The notes beneath the pieces were generated by a model. It was not told the origin of the DNA. It did no database searches and worked only from the letters and a program-made list of their open reading frames with translations. From Hydrogenophaga taeniospiralis CCUG 15921 (GTDB taxonomy: Bacteria > Pseudomonadota > Gammaproteobacteria > Burkholderiales > Burkholderiaceae_C): 64,000 bases of DNA. Below are positions 23,993 to 32,591 of the stretch, one piece after another. Location of the stretch: NCBI RefSeq assembly GCF_001592305.1, contig NZ_BCWR01000019.1:124001-188000 (forward strand), in the 5' to 3' direction. Numbering within the stretch: the stretch's first letter is position 1; each line of letters begins with the position of its first letter. The position numbers and the translations under genes were made by a program.

Positions 23993-25749
23993 ACACCAGC
24001 CGCACAGCGCAGGAGCGCCAGTTTTCCACCCACGACGGGGTCTCGCTGTTCTACCGGCACTGGCCGGCCACGGCGGCACAGCGGCGGGGCGCGGTGCTGC
24101 TGTTTCACCGCGGGCACGAGCACGGCGCACGCATGGCCCATCTGGTGGACGAACTCAACCTGCCCGAATTCGACTTCTTCGCCTGGGATGCGCGCGGCCA
24201 CGGCCGCTCGCCGGGCCAGCGCGGTCACAGCCCCAGCTTCGCCACCTCGGTGCGCGACGTGCAGACCTTTGTGGACCACATCGCTTCTGAGCACGGCGTG
24301 GCACAGACCGATCAATACGTCATCGCGCAAAGCGTGGGCGCGGTGCTGGTGTCAACTTGGGCACACGATTACGCCCCCACCATCCGCGGCATGACGCTGG
24401 CCTCGCCCGCGTTCAAGGTGAAGCTGTACGTGCCCTTCGCGCGCGCTGGCCTGGCACTGATGCACAAGCTGCGCGGGCTGTTCTTCGTGAACAGCTATGT
24501 GAAGGCCAAGTTCCTCACCCACGATCCCGAGCGCATTGCCAGCTACGAGGCCGACCCGCTGATCTCGCGCCCGATCGCGGTCAACATCCTGCTGGACCTG
24601 TACACCGCAGCCGAGCGCGTGGTGGCGGATGCACAGGCCATCGTGGTGCCCACGCAGTTGCTCATCTCGGGCGCCGACTGGGTGGTGCACCACCCGCCGC
24701 AACACCGGTTCTTCGAACGCCTAGGCAGTGCGGTGAAAGAGAAGCTCGAACTGCCGGGTTTCTTCCACGACACCCTGGGTGAGCGCGACCGCGCCAGCGC
24801 CCTGCTGGCCCTGCGCGGCTTTCTGCTCAAACAGTTCGAGGCCCCCGCCGCCCCGGTCAACCTGCTGCAGGCCGACCAGCGTGGCGCCACGGCGGACGAG
24901 GCGCGCGCGCTCGCCGAGCCGCTCTCGCCGCTGTCCCCGCGCGGTCTGTACTGGGCCGGCACGCGTGCCGGTCTCAAGCTGGGTGGCCTGTTGTCCGACG
25001 GCGTTCGCCTGGGCCATGAAACCGGTTTCGACTCCGGCAGCACGCTGGACTACGTGTACCGCAACCAGGCCAAGGGCGCGCCGCTGGTGGGCGCCCTGAT
25101 CGACCGCGCCTACCTGGACTCCATCGGCTGGCGCGGCATCCGCCAGCGCAAGCTGCACGTCGAAGAACTGCTGCGCGAGGCCATGCAGCGCTTGGCCGAT
25201 GCCGGTCGCGAGGTGCGGCTGATGGACATCGCCGCCGGGCACGGCCGCTACGTGCTCGATGCCGTGGCCAGCAGCCCGGTGCCGGTGGCCTCGGTGCTGC
25301 TGCGCGACTACAGCGACATCAACGTGCGCGACGGCCAGACGCTGATCGCGCAGCGTGGCCTGCAGTCCACCGCCCGGTTTGAGAAGGCCGACGCCTTCGA
25401 CCGCGCCCAGGTGGCCAGTGCCACGCCGCGCCCCACGCTGGCCACGGTCTCGGGCCTGTACGAGCTGTTCCCCGACAACGCCATGGTCGCCCGCTCGTTG
25501 GCCGGGGTGGCCGACGCGGTGGAGCCGGGCGGTTATTTGGTCTACACCGGCCAGCCCTGGCACCCGCAGCTGGAGATGATCGCGCGCGCGCTCACCAGCC
25601 ACCGCCAGGGCCAGGCCTGGGTGATGCGCCGCCGCACGCAGGCCGAGATGGACCAGCTCGTGGCCGCGGCGGGCTTCCGGAAGATCACGCAGCGTATCGA
25701 CGAGCGGGGCATTTTCACGGTGTCGCTGGCGGTGCGCGAGGCGGCATGA
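23989..25749 (+). CDS. Alpha/beta hydrolase fused to a methyltransferase, YnbC-like
   Basis: A 586-residue protein, almost exactly the length of E. coli YnbC. Residues about 10-280 are a monoacylglycerol-lipase-like hydrolase with a likely triad of S115 (AQSVG, where G is usual at the first position), D230 (SGADW) and H260. Residues about 340-585 are a class I methyltransferase-like domain, with the cofactor loop at D413 (DIAAGHGRY). No membrane helix or signal peptide is present, so it probably works at the inner face of the membrane. It could deacylate and methylate a lipid product of the neighbouring enzymes. ATGA overlaps occur at both ends. Confidence 0.8.
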   Translation: MNTSRTAQERQFSTHDGVSLFYRHWPATAAQRRGAVLLFHRGHEHGARMAHLVDELNLPEFDFFAWDARGHGRSPGQRGHSPSFATSVRDVQTFVDHIASEHGVAQTDQYVIAQSVGAVLVSTWAHDYAPTIRGMTLASPAFKVKLYVPFARAGLALMHKLRGLFFVNSYVKAKFLTHDPERIASYEADPLISRPIAVNILLDLYTAAERVVADAQAIVVPTQLLISGADWVVHHPPQHRFFERLGSAVKEKLELPGFFHDTLGERDRASALLALRGFLLKQFEAPAAPVNLLQADQRGATADEARALAEPLSPLSPRGLYWAGTRAGLKLGGLLSDGVRLGHETGFDSGSTLDYVYRNQAKGAPLVGALIDRAYLDSIGWRGIRQRKLHVEELLREAMQRLADAGREVRLMDIAAGHGRYVLDAVASSPVPVASVLLRDYSDINVRDGQTLIAQRGLQSTARFEKADAFDRAQVASATPRPTLATVSGLYELFPDNAMVARSLAGVADAVEPGGYLVYTGQPWHPQLEMIARALTSHRQGQAWVMRRRTQAEMDQLVAAAGFRKITQRIDERGIFTVSLAVREAA

Positions 25750-27122
25750 CTGCGGGCGGTCCTGTGAACCACAGCGCGCCTGCGCCCTGGCCGTGGCGGC
25801 GCTCGCTCGCCTGGCTGGCCCTGCTGGCGCCACTGTTCTACCTGACCTATGGCCTGGCCAACTGGTGGGCCGTGCAGCGCTGGGCCGCGGGGCAGGTGCC
25901 CACGGCGGTGTTTCACTGGGAGCACCACATCCCGTTCTGGGACTGGACGGTGTTCCCCTACTGGTCGATCAATGCCTTCTACGGCCTGTCGCTGTTCCTG
26001 AGCCGCAGCAAGCACCGCATCGACCGCCACGCGGCCCGCCTGCTCACGGCGCAGTTCATCGCCGTGGCCTGCTTTGTGGCGTGGCCGCTGCATTTCAGCT
26101 TCGGGCAGCCCGAGGCCCACGGCGCCGCCGGCTTTCTGTTTGCGGCCCTGCGCGGTTTTGACCAGCCCTTCAACCAGGCCCCTTCGCTGCACATCGCGCT
26201 GGCCGTCATCCTGTGGGACTGGTACCGCCCGCTGATGCGCAGCCCCTGGCAGCGGGTGCTGCTGCACGTCTGGACCTTCGCCATCTGCGCTTCGGTGCTC
26301 ACCACCTACCAGCACCACTTCATCGACATCCCCACCGGCGCATTGCTCGGTTTGCTGTGCGTGTGGCTGTGGCCGCTGGAGCGCGAGGTGTCCTTGCCCT
26401 CTGCGTGGCGGCTGAGCCGCGAGCCGCAGCGGCTGAAGCTGGCCGCGCTGTACTCCGCTGGGGCTGCCGGCTTGCTGGCGCTGGCGCTCTGGTGGGGCGG
26501 CGTGGCGCTCTGGCTGGCCTGGCCGGCCGCGTCGCTGGCCGTGGTGGCCTTGAACTACCTGGGCTTTGGCGCGCGCGGGTTCCGCATGGACCGCTCGGGC
26601 CGCATGCACTGGTCGGCACGCTGGCTGCTGGCGCCGTACCTTTGGGCCGCGGCCTTCAACGCCTGGGCCTGGACGCGCGGGCTGCCGCCCCGCGTCGAGG
26701 TCGTGCCCGGCGTCTGGCTGGGGCGACGCCCGCGCCACGCCGAATGGCTGGCCGCTGGCCAGCCCGCGCTGGTGAGCCTGTGCGCGGAACTGCCCTTGCA
26801 CGCTGCGGCGCAGCCAGTGAGCCGCTGCCTGCCGCTGCTGGACCTGGTGGTGCCCAGCCCGGCCCGCCTGCAGCGCGCGGCGCACCTGGTGCAGGCGCAG
26901 CGCGGCGCCCGCCAGGGCGGGCCGGTGTGGGTGTGCTGTGCGCTGGGTTTTTCGCGCAGCGCCGCGGCGGTGGTGGCCTGGCAGTTGCTGCAGGGCACGT
27001 CCGATCTGGCCCAGGCCGAAGCCCGCACCCGCCAGGCCCGGCCTCAACTGGTGCTGGGGCCGGGTTGGCTGGGGGCCTTGAAGCAACTGGTTTTGCCGGC
27101 CGCTGGTGGAGGCGGCCGGTGA
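25746..27122 (+). CDS. PAP2 phosphatase fused to a dual-specificity phosphatase, YnbD-like
   Basis: A 458-residue membrane protein. The N-terminal half has six or so helices and PAP2-type motifs: PSLH (146-149) and YQHHFIDIPTG (188-198, with H191 and D194). The C-terminal domain (about 310-450) is a dual-specificity phosphatase with a C-x5-R loop, CALGFSRS, near residue 396. The residue before the nucleophile is Cys instead of the usual His. Fusion of two lipid-phosphate phosphatase types suggests sequential removal of phosphates, analogous to PGP phosphatases of the PgpB and PTPMT1 classes. It overlaps both neighbours (ATGA, GTGA). Confidence 0.8.
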   Translation: MTAGGPVNHSAPAPWPWRRSLAWLALLAPLFYLTYGLANWWAVQRWAAGQVPTAVFHWEHHIPFWDWTVFPYWSINAFYGLSLFLSRSKHRIDRHAARLLTAQFIAVACFVAWPLHFSFGQPEAHGAAGFLFAALRGFDQPFNQAPSLHIALAVILWDWYRPLMRSPWQRVLLHVWTFAICASVLTTYQHHFIDIPTGALLGLLCVWLWPLEREVSLPSAWRLSREPQRLKLAALYSAGAAGLLALALWWGGVALWLAWPAASLAVVALNYLGFGARGFRMDRSGRMHWSARWLLAPYLWAAAFNAWAWTRGLPPRVEVVPGVWLGRRPRHAEWLAAGQPALVSLCAELPLHAAAQPVSRCLPLLDLVVPSPARLQRAAHLVQAQRGARQGGPVWVCCALGFSRSAAAVVAWQLLQGTSDLAQAEARTRQARPQLVLGPGWLGALKQLVLPAAGGGGR

Positions 27123-27556
27123 GCGCGTTACCCATCAGCGAACAGGAGCGCGCCGATGCGCTGGCGCTCTCCGCCCTGCTGCGCGCCAGCCTGCGCACCC
27201 TGGGCACCTGGTCGCAGGGCTTGAGCCTGCTGGCCGTCGTGGTGGGCGTGGCCTGGCCGCCGCCGTCCCTTGCGGGGGCCGGTCTGTGGGCGCTGGTGTT
27301 GCTGTGTGGTCTGATGGAGCGGTACCTCGCGTTCCGGCTGGCACTGGACGAGCGCCTGTTTCACCAGCTGGGCCATGGCCACATGCCCAGCCTGCAAGCG
27401 CTGGACACCTCATTGGCCCGGCTCAGGTTGCGCCAAAGCGTCTTGCCCGAGCGCCTGTGGAGCGACCGCCTGCGTGGTACCCGCCACCTTCTCCAGCGGC
27501 ATCTGGCTCTCGTGCTTCTGCAAACCGCCGCAGCGCTGGCTTCCTTGTTTTTTTAG
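27119..27556 (+). CDS. Small inner-membrane protein of the lipid cluster
   Basis: A 145-residue protein of unknown family with two hydrophobic segments (about 30-47, LGTWSQGLSLLAVVVGVA, and about 53-68) and an amphipathic Arg/Leu-rich C-terminus (LARLRLRQSVLPERLW) ending in a further hydrophobic stretch. The start is a GTG whose bases overlap the preceding stop codon (GTGA), so it is almost certainly translated as part of the operon. An in-frame extension upstream runs through the phosphatase gene and is not real. It may be an accessory or scaffold subunit. Confidence 0.65.
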   Translation: MSALPISEQERADALALSALLRASLRTLGTWSQGLSLLAVVVGVAWPPPSLAGAGLWALVLLCGLMERYLAFRLALDERLFHQLGHGHMPSLQALDTSLARLRLRQSVLPERLWSDRLRGTRHLLQRHLALVLLQTAAALASLFF

Positions 27557-27563
27557 GTTTGTT

Positions 27564-28352
27564 GTGAACCCAGACCCCTCTCCTTCCACGCGCCCACAAG
27601 CCCTCCCGCCCATGGAGCCCGAGGGTTCCGCGCCCCGCCGGTTGCTGGCCGCGCTGGCCCGGTTGACCATCGTCACCGGGGCGGGCCTGATCACCGGGTT
27701 GCGCTCGCTGTGGATCCGCACCGGGCCCACGGCCAATCAGACCGTGTACTTCGCCAACCACACCAGCCACGGCGACTTCGTGCTGCTCTGGGCTGCCCTG
27801 CCGCCCGACCTGCGCACGCTCACCCGCCCCGTGGCGGGCGAGGACTACTGGAACACGTCGGCGCTGCGCCGCTTCATCGGCCGCGACGTGTTCAACGCCC
27901 TCATGATCCGGCGCGACGCCAGCGCTGCCGGCCCCAGCAGCGGCGACCCGCTGGCGCAGATGGGCGCCGCGCTCACCGCCGGTGACTCGCTCATCATCTT
28001 TCCCGAAGGCACGCGCAACACCGGCGAAGCGGTGCTGCTGCCGCTCAAGAGCGGCATCTACCACCTCTCCCGCTCGTTCGGCCATGTGCGCTTCGTGCCG
28101 GTGTGGATCGAAAACCTGAAACGTGTGCTGCCCAAAGGCGCTCTGCTGCCCGTGCCGCTGGCCTGCAGCGTGCGCTTTGGCGAGCCGCTGACCCTGATTC
28201 CGCAAGAAGACAAACAGCGGTTCCTGCAGCGCGCGCGCCAGGCCCTGCTGGATCTGCGACCCGAATACGACCGCGAGGCCGACCCCGCGCCCCCGGCGCC
28301 ACCCTCAGAGCCATCGAGCCGCGAAACCCAGACACCCGGGAGCGGCGCATGA
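27564..28352 (+). CDS. 1-acyl-glycerol-3-phosphate acyltransferase, PlsC-type
   Basis: A 262-residue acyltransferase with the H-x4-D motif in ANHTSHGDFVLLW (about 63-75), an RRDA motif (about 115), and FPEGTRNTG (about 146-154). It would acylate lysophosphatidic acid or a related lysolipid at the inner membrane, supplying phosphatidic acid to the CdsA-like enzyme encoded next. I chose the GTG at 27564, seven bases after the previous stop; an ATG at 27612 would remove 16 poorly conserved residues. It overlaps the CdsA-like gene (ATGA). It is the second acyltransferase in the cluster. Confidence 0.8.
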   Translation: MNPDPSPSTRPQALPPMEPEGSAPRRLLAALARLTIVTGAGLITGLRSLWIRTGPTANQTVYFANHTSHGDFVLLWAALPPDLRTLTRPVAGEDYWNTSALRRFIGRDVFNALMIRRDASAAGPSSGDPLAQMGAALTAGDSLIIFPEGTRNTGEAVLLPLKSGIYHLSRSFGHVRFVPVWIENLKRVLPKGALLPVPLACSVRFGEPLTLIPQEDKQRFLQRARQALLDLRPEYDREADPAPPAPPSEPSSRETQTPGSGA

Positions 28353-29311
28353 ACGCAGACACCTTCTTTGCGCTCTTCACGCCCACGGGCTGGCTGTTCG
28401 TCGGCGTCACGGGCGTGCTCGTGCTCGCCTCCAGCATCGCCGCCGTGCTCAAGTGGCGCGTGGCCCACGGCGCGCCGCACGCCGTCATCGACAACCTCAC
28501 CTCGCGCATCAACGCCTGGTGGATCATGGTGGGTGCCATTGGCATCGCCTTTCTGTTCGGCAAGAACGGCGTGGTCGTGCTGTTCTTCCTGATCTCGTTC
28601 CACGCGCTGCGCGAATTCCTGAGCCTGGCCTACACCCGACGCGGCGACCACACCGCCATGGCCGCGGCCTTCTACGTGGCCCTGCCCATGCAGTATTTCC
28701 TGGTGTGGACCGAGTGGTACGGCATGTATTCCATCTTCATCCCGGTCTACGCCTTCCTGCTGCTGCCCATCCTGGCGGCCACGGGCGGCGACACCCAGCG
28801 CTTCCTGGAGCGCGCCTCCAAGGTGCAGTGGGGCCTGATGGTCAGCGTGTTCTGCATCAGCCATGTGCCCGCCTTGCTCACGCTGCCCGTGATCGGTTTT
28901 GAAGGCAAGAACATGCTGCTCATCGCCTTCTTGGTGATCGTGGTGCAGGGCAGCGACGTGCTGCAGTACATCTGGGGCAAGCTGCTGGGCAAACACAAGG
29001 TGGCGCCCGTGCTGTCGCCCTCCAAGACCTGGGAAGGCCTCATCGGCGGCGTGGCCAGCGCCACCCTGCTGGGCGCGGCCCTGCACGGCATCACGCCTTT
29101 TTCACCGCTGCAGGCCGCCGGCATGGCGCTGCTGATCTGCCTCATGGGATTTTTCGGTGGCTTGGTGATGTCCGCCATCAAACGCGACCGCGGCGTGAAA
29201 GACTGGGGCAGCATGATCGAAGGCCACGGCGGCATGCTCGACCGCACCGACTCCGTGATCTTCGCCGCCCCGGTGTTTTTTCATGCGGTGCGGTACTGGT
29301 GGGTGCCTTGA
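28349..29311 (+). CDS. CDP-diacylglycerol synthetase, CdsA/YnbB-like
   Basis: A 320-residue polytopic membrane enzyme. The CTP-transferase signature is complete near the C-terminus (SAIKRDRGVKDWGSMI then EGHGGMLDRTDS, about residues 275-303), and LSPSKTWEGLIGG precedes it. It converts phosphatidic acid and CTP to CDP-DAG, the substrate of the CDP-alcohol transferase in the same operon. A paralogue of housekeeping CdsA is expected elsewhere, usually near frr/dxr, so this copy is probably dedicated to the cluster's product. Last gene of the overlapping run. Confidence 0.85.
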   Translation: MNADTFFALFTPTGWLFVGVTGVLVLASSIAAVLKWRVAHGAPHAVIDNLTSRINAWWIMVGAIGIAFLFGKNGVVVLFFLISFHALREFLSLAYTRRGDHTAMAAAFYVALPMQYFLVWTEWYGMYSIFIPVYAFLLLPILAATGGDTQRFLERASKVQWGLMVSVFCISHVPALLTLPVIGFEGKNMLLIAFLVIVVQGSDVLQYIWGKLLGKHKVAPVLSPSKTWEGLIGGVASATLLGAALHGITPFSPLQAAGMALLICLMGFFGGLVMSAIKRDRGVKDWGSMIEGHGGMLDRTDSVIFAAPVFFHAVRYWWVP

Positions 29312-29394
29312 GGCGCGCCGAAGAGTGGTGTCGGTCGCATAGAAAGTCTTGAAAATCGATACCGACCGGCCGACCTGATCAATCCGGTAAGAAA

Positions 29395-29421
29395 GTGTGG
29401 CTCCAGAATCTGGAGTCACAC
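29395..29421. terminator. Long hairpin between the lipid operon and the YiaA/B-like gene
   Basis: GTGTGGCTCCAG (29395-29406) and CTGGAGTCACAC (29410-29421) pair at 11 of 12 positions around a 3-base loop, 84 bases after the cdsA-like stop and 41 bases before the next start. There is no T tract; it could be a terminator, an operator or a leader structure. Confidence 0.45.
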
Positions 29422-29462
29422 CCACCATCCGCGCCATGTTCAACAACCTTCCGAGGTTTCAC

Positions 29463-29963
29463 ATGGCAAGTCCCCGTTCCCCCCTCATCGTGATGCGCGA
29501 CACCCGCGCCTGGCAGCTCCAGGTCTGGGTGTCGTTCGGCCTTGCGGTCTTTCTCTGTGCCACCGGGCTGGCCTATCTGCCGGGGCAGGCGCTGGACCGC
29601 GCGTTCATGGTGATGGGCTATGTGTTCTGCCTGTCCACGGTGTTCGTGTTGTCCAAGGCGGTGCGCGACACGCAGAAGGCCAGTCTCACGGGTGAGGCCG
29701 AGACGCCGATGTGGCGCGTCGTGGTCTGGGGTGGTTTTGCGGTGGCGATGGGGCTCACGCTCTGGGGCCTGCTGCGCATGCAGATCGACGAGACCTACAA
29801 GGCCTACCTGGGCGTGAGCTGGCTGTACCTGGTGACCTCGGCGTTCACGCTGGCCAAGACGCTGCGCGACCGCCACGAGGCGGACCTGGCCGAAGCCCAT
29901 GTGGCGGGCCGCCAGCAGGCGCTGGCCGAACGCGCGGCCGCCACGACGCAGGTGGCGGCCTGA
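29463..29963 (+). CDS. YiaA/YiaB-type membrane protein
   Basis: A 166-residue protein with four hydrophobic helices arranged as two YiaAB pairs (WQLQVWVSFGLAVFLCATGL then FMVMGYVFCLSTVFVLSKAVRD, and a second pair about residues 85-125), each ending in a K-x-[VL]-RD motif. It has a charged C-terminal tail. YiaA/B proteins are inner-membrane proteins of unknown function. The start at 29463 has GAGG upstream; an ATG 30 bases later is also possible. A related gene, closer to E. coli YiaA, lies at 32592-33035 on the other strand, bracketing the intervening genes. Confidence 0.75.
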   Translation: MASPRSPLIVMRDTRAWQLQVWVSFGLAVFLCATGLAYLPGQALDRAFMVMGYVFCLSTVFVLSKAVRDTQKASLTGEAETPMWRVVVWGGFAVAMGLTLWGLLRMQIDETYKAYLGVSWLYLVTSAFTLAKTLRDRHEADLAEAHVAGRQQALAERAAATTQVAA

Positions 29964-30020
29964 AGCGGCTTCTCTGTCCCCTCTTTCTATTGACCCAGTT
30001 TCCTTTTCAGGAGCAATGAC

Positions 30021-30479
30021 ATGACACGTTCTTTTCTGACCCAGACTTTTCTCGCCGCCGGTCTGGCGCTGGCTTTGGCCGCCGGCCCGGCGCGGGCGCA
30101 GAGCGAGGCTTCGCTGGTGCTGTCGGCTTTGCCGGTGGCGTCGGTGGTGGGTGTGGCGGGCAGTGCCGCGGCGGGCGCGGTGGCGGTCAGCGCGCTGCCG
30201 GTGGCGCTCACGGTGAGTGGCGCGGTGCTGGTGGTGAAGACGGTGGAGGTGTCGGCACGCGGCACGGTGATCGTGCTGGAGCGGGCGTCCGACGGCGCGC
30301 GGGCCAGTGTGGAGCTGACGGGGCGCGCCGCCTCGGGCGTGGCGGCCAGTGTGGGCACGGCGGTGGCGGTAAGCGTGATCAGCACGGGTGTGCTGCTCTC
30401 GGCGGCGGGCGAGGTGCTGTGCTTCATCCCCAACGAGATAGGGCGCGCTCTTCTCCACAACGAAAGAATCACGTACTGA
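30021..30479 (+). CDS. Secreted Ala/Val/Gly-rich protein of unknown function
   Basis: A 152-residue protein with a clear signal peptide (residues 1-26, ending ARAQ). The mature part is rich in Ala, Val, Ser and Gly with two long hydrophobic runs, so it may insert in a membrane or self-assemble, and ends in a short charged tail (IGRALLHNERITY). AGGAG lies 6 bases before the start. I do not recognise a family. It precedes the DUF2145 gene by 129 bases that are filled by repeat copy 5, and both belong to the same rightward gene group. Confidence 0.6.
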   Translation: MTRSFLTQTFLAAGLALALAAGPARAQSEASLVLSALPVASVVGVAGSAAAGAVAVSALPVALTVSGAVLVVKTVEVSARGTVIVLERASDGARASVELTGRAASGVAASVGTAVAVSVISTGVLLSAAGEVLCFIPNEIGRALLHNERITY

Positions 30480-30556
30480 CCCCCGCAGCGCCTGCGGCGC
30501 TTCCCCCTTTCAGGGGGCAACACCAGCGGCCCGGCAAAGCCGGTTCCGCGGTGTTT
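30479..30556 (+). repeat. Stop-codon-anchored intergenic repeat, copy 5
   Basis: The TGA stop is immediately followed by CCCCCGCAGCGCCTGCGGCGC, then CCCCCTTTCAGGGGG, then GGCCCGGCAAAGCCGGTTCC. This is one of the cleanest copies, with all three hairpins intact. Confidence 0.85.
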
Positions 30557-30608
30557 CCCGGTTGGGGCTTCCTCATTCGAGGCGTATCTCCTTTTTGCGA
30601 GGTATCTG

Positions 30609-31415
30609 ATGAAAACCTTTTTGAGATTGTGGGTCGTGTCCTGCGGGTCGGCACTTCTGCTGATGGCCCCCGCCGCACACGCCGGCCGCTCGTGTGAGCA
30701 GCGGCCCATGACGCCGCAGACACTGACGCAGGGCCTGGCGCTCGCGCAGCAGACGGCGCAGGCGCTGGACGCGGAGTTCGCCCGCAGCGGCGCGCGCGTG
30801 GTGGTGCTGGGCCGCGCGGGGCAGGACCTGGGCAAGTACCAGTTGCGTTACTCGCACCTAGGCTGGGCCTACAAGACGGCCGAAGGGCCGTGGCGCGTGC
30901 TGCACAAGCTCAACCAGTGCGGCACCGGCACCGGTTCGATCTACCGCCAGGGCCTGGGCGAGTTCTTCCTGGACGACCTCTGGCGCCACGAGGCGGTGTG
31001 GTCGGTACCCGCGCCCGCGTTGCAGGCGCCGCTGCTCGCGCTGTTGACCGACCCGGCGCGCAGTATCCGCCTGCATCAGCGCGACTACAACATGGTGGCC
31101 TACGCCTGGGGCACGCGCTACCAGCAGTCCAACCAGTGGGCGCTGGAAACCCTCGCCATGGCCGCCGAGCCGGGCCTCACCACGCGCCAGCAGGCACAGG
31201 CCTGGCTGGGCTTCAAGGGCTACCAGCCGAGCACGCTGCGTCTGGGCGCGCTCACGCGCCTGGGCGCGAGCGCCAGCTCCGCGCACATCCGCTTCGACGA
31301 CCACCCGAACGCCAAACGCTTCTCCGATCGCATCGAAACCGTGACGGTGGATTCGGTGCTGGACTGGCTGGCGCGCACCGGCCTGGGCACTGCGGCGCAG
31401 CGGATCGCGCTGTGA
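30609..31415 (+). CDS. DUF2145 family secreted protein
   Basis: A 268-residue protein with a signal peptide (about 1-25, ending AHAG) and a DUF2145 domain (GARVVVLGRAGQDLGKYQLRYSHLGWAY and LLALLTDPARSIRLHQRDYNMVAYAWG). The placement of His, Cys and Asn is loosely reminiscent of permuted papain-like or NlpC/P60 enzymes (H in YSHLGWA), but no catalytic Cys is certain, so I do not assign activity. It is flanked by an unknown secreted protein and a zinc-ribbon membrane protein, and probably works in the periplasm with them. Confidence 0.75.
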   Translation: MKTFLRLWVVSCGSALLLMAPAAHAGRSCEQRPMTPQTLTQGLALAQQTAQALDAEFARSGARVVVLGRAGQDLGKYQLRYSHLGWAYKTAEGPWRVLHKLNQCGTGTGSIYRQGLGEFFLDDLWRHEAVWSVPAPALQAPLLALLTDPARSIRLHQRDYNMVAYAWGTRYQQSNQWALETLAMAAEPGLTTRQQAQAWLGFKGYQPSTLRLGALTRLGASASSAHIRFDDHPNAKRFSDRIETVTVDSVLDWLARTGLGTAAQRIAL

Positions 31416-31460
31416 GCGGGTTCACAATGGCCCCAACCAACAGCTTCTGAGGGAAACAAC

Positions 31461-32567
31461 ATGAGCAAGACCCTGCGTCTGTCCGAGAAGTGGTTCCACC
31501 GCGGCCTGTGGCTGGTGGCGTTCCTGTTTGCCTGGTTCCTGACCGGGCTGGGCAGCACCATCGTGGGCGATCTGCCGCGGGTGGAGCAGCGCCAGTCGCT
31601 GGAAGACTTCATGGACCCGCAGCGCACGCCCGCGCTCAAGGAATCCATCAAGACGGCGGAGCGCGCGGCCGAAGAAGCGCAGGCCGAGCTGGAGCAGGCG
31701 CAGCTCAAGCTGCAGACGGCACGCGCCAACAACCGTGCCGCGCGCGAAACCTTCGACAACTGGCTGGCCACGCGCCGCGTGACGCAACGCGCGGAGCAGG
31801 ACGAGGAGTTGCTGCAGCGCACCCGGGAGCTGGACGGCCTGCGGCAGGCCGAGCGCACGGCGTTCTCGGCGGTGGAGCAGCAGCAACAGGCCGCGCTGGA
31901 CGCGCGCCAGGCGCAGGAACGCGCCCAGGCCGAGCTGCGAGGCCTGCAGGACCAGGCCCGCGACGCGTACGTGGACGCGCAGCGCGCGCAGGAGTTGCGG
32001 GTGTTCGGCTACCGGCTGGCGCTCACGCTGCCGCTGCTGGTGCTGGCCGGTTACCTGTTCAAGAAGCACCGCAAGGGCTCGTCGTGGCCCTTCGTCTGGG
32101 GCTTCATCTTCTTCGCGCTGTTCGCGTTCTTCGTGGAGCTGGTGCCCTACCTGCCGAGCTACGGCGGCTATGTGCGCTACATCGTCGGCATCGTGCTCAC
32201 GGTGATCGGTGGGCGCTACGCGATCCAGGCGCTGCAGCGTTACCTGGAGCGGCAGAAACAGGCCGAGGCGCAGCCGGCCCAGACCCGCCAGCGTGAGATG
32301 GACTACGACCAGGCGCAGGCGCGCATGACGAAGAACATCTGCCCGGGCTGCGAGCGCACGGTGGACATGAAAGACGGCAAGACCGACTTCTGCCCGCACT
32401 GCGGCCTGTGCCTGTTCGACCACTGCGGGCACTGCAGCACGCGCAAGAACGCGTTTGCGCGCTACTGCTTCTCGTGTGGGGCGTCGGCGAAGGAGCCGGT
32501 GGCTGAGCCGGCGAAAGCCACGGCGGGCCTGCCGCCGCAGGAACCCGAAGGCGCCGCTGCCGCCTGA
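31461..32567 (+). CDS. Membrane protein with periplasmic coiled coil and double zinc ribbon
   Basis: A 368-residue protein: one membrane helix (about 15-38), a long Gln/Glu/Ala-rich coiled coil (about 65-175), three further helices (about 185-255), then a cytoplasmic C-terminal double zinc ribbon (CPGCERT...CPHCGLCLFDHCGHCSTR...CFSCG, about 295-345). The arrangement couples a periplasmic rod to a cytoplasmic metal-binding head, which could sense or transmit envelope status. Follows the DUF2145 gene by 45 bases. No enzymatic motif seen; the family is unknown to me beyond its frequent association with DUF2145. Confidence 0.7.
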   Translation: MSKTLRLSEKWFHRGLWLVAFLFAWFLTGLGSTIVGDLPRVEQRQSLEDFMDPQRTPALKESIKTAERAAEEAQAELEQAQLKLQTARANNRAARETFDNWLATRRVTQRAEQDEELLQRTRELDGLRQAERTAFSAVEQQQQAALDARQAQERAQAELRGLQDQARDAYVDAQRAQELRVFGYRLALTLPLLVLAGYLFKKHRKGSSWPFVWGFIFFALFAFFVELVPYLPSYGGYVRYIVGIVLTVIGGRYAIQALQRYLERQKQAEAQPAQTRQREMDYDQAQARMTKNICPGCERTVDMKDGKTDFCPHCGLCLFDHCGHCSTRKNAFARYCFSCGASAKEPVAEPAKATAGLPPQEPEGAAAA

Positions 32568-32591
32568 CGGCAGCGCAGCGGCTGTGCCGGT

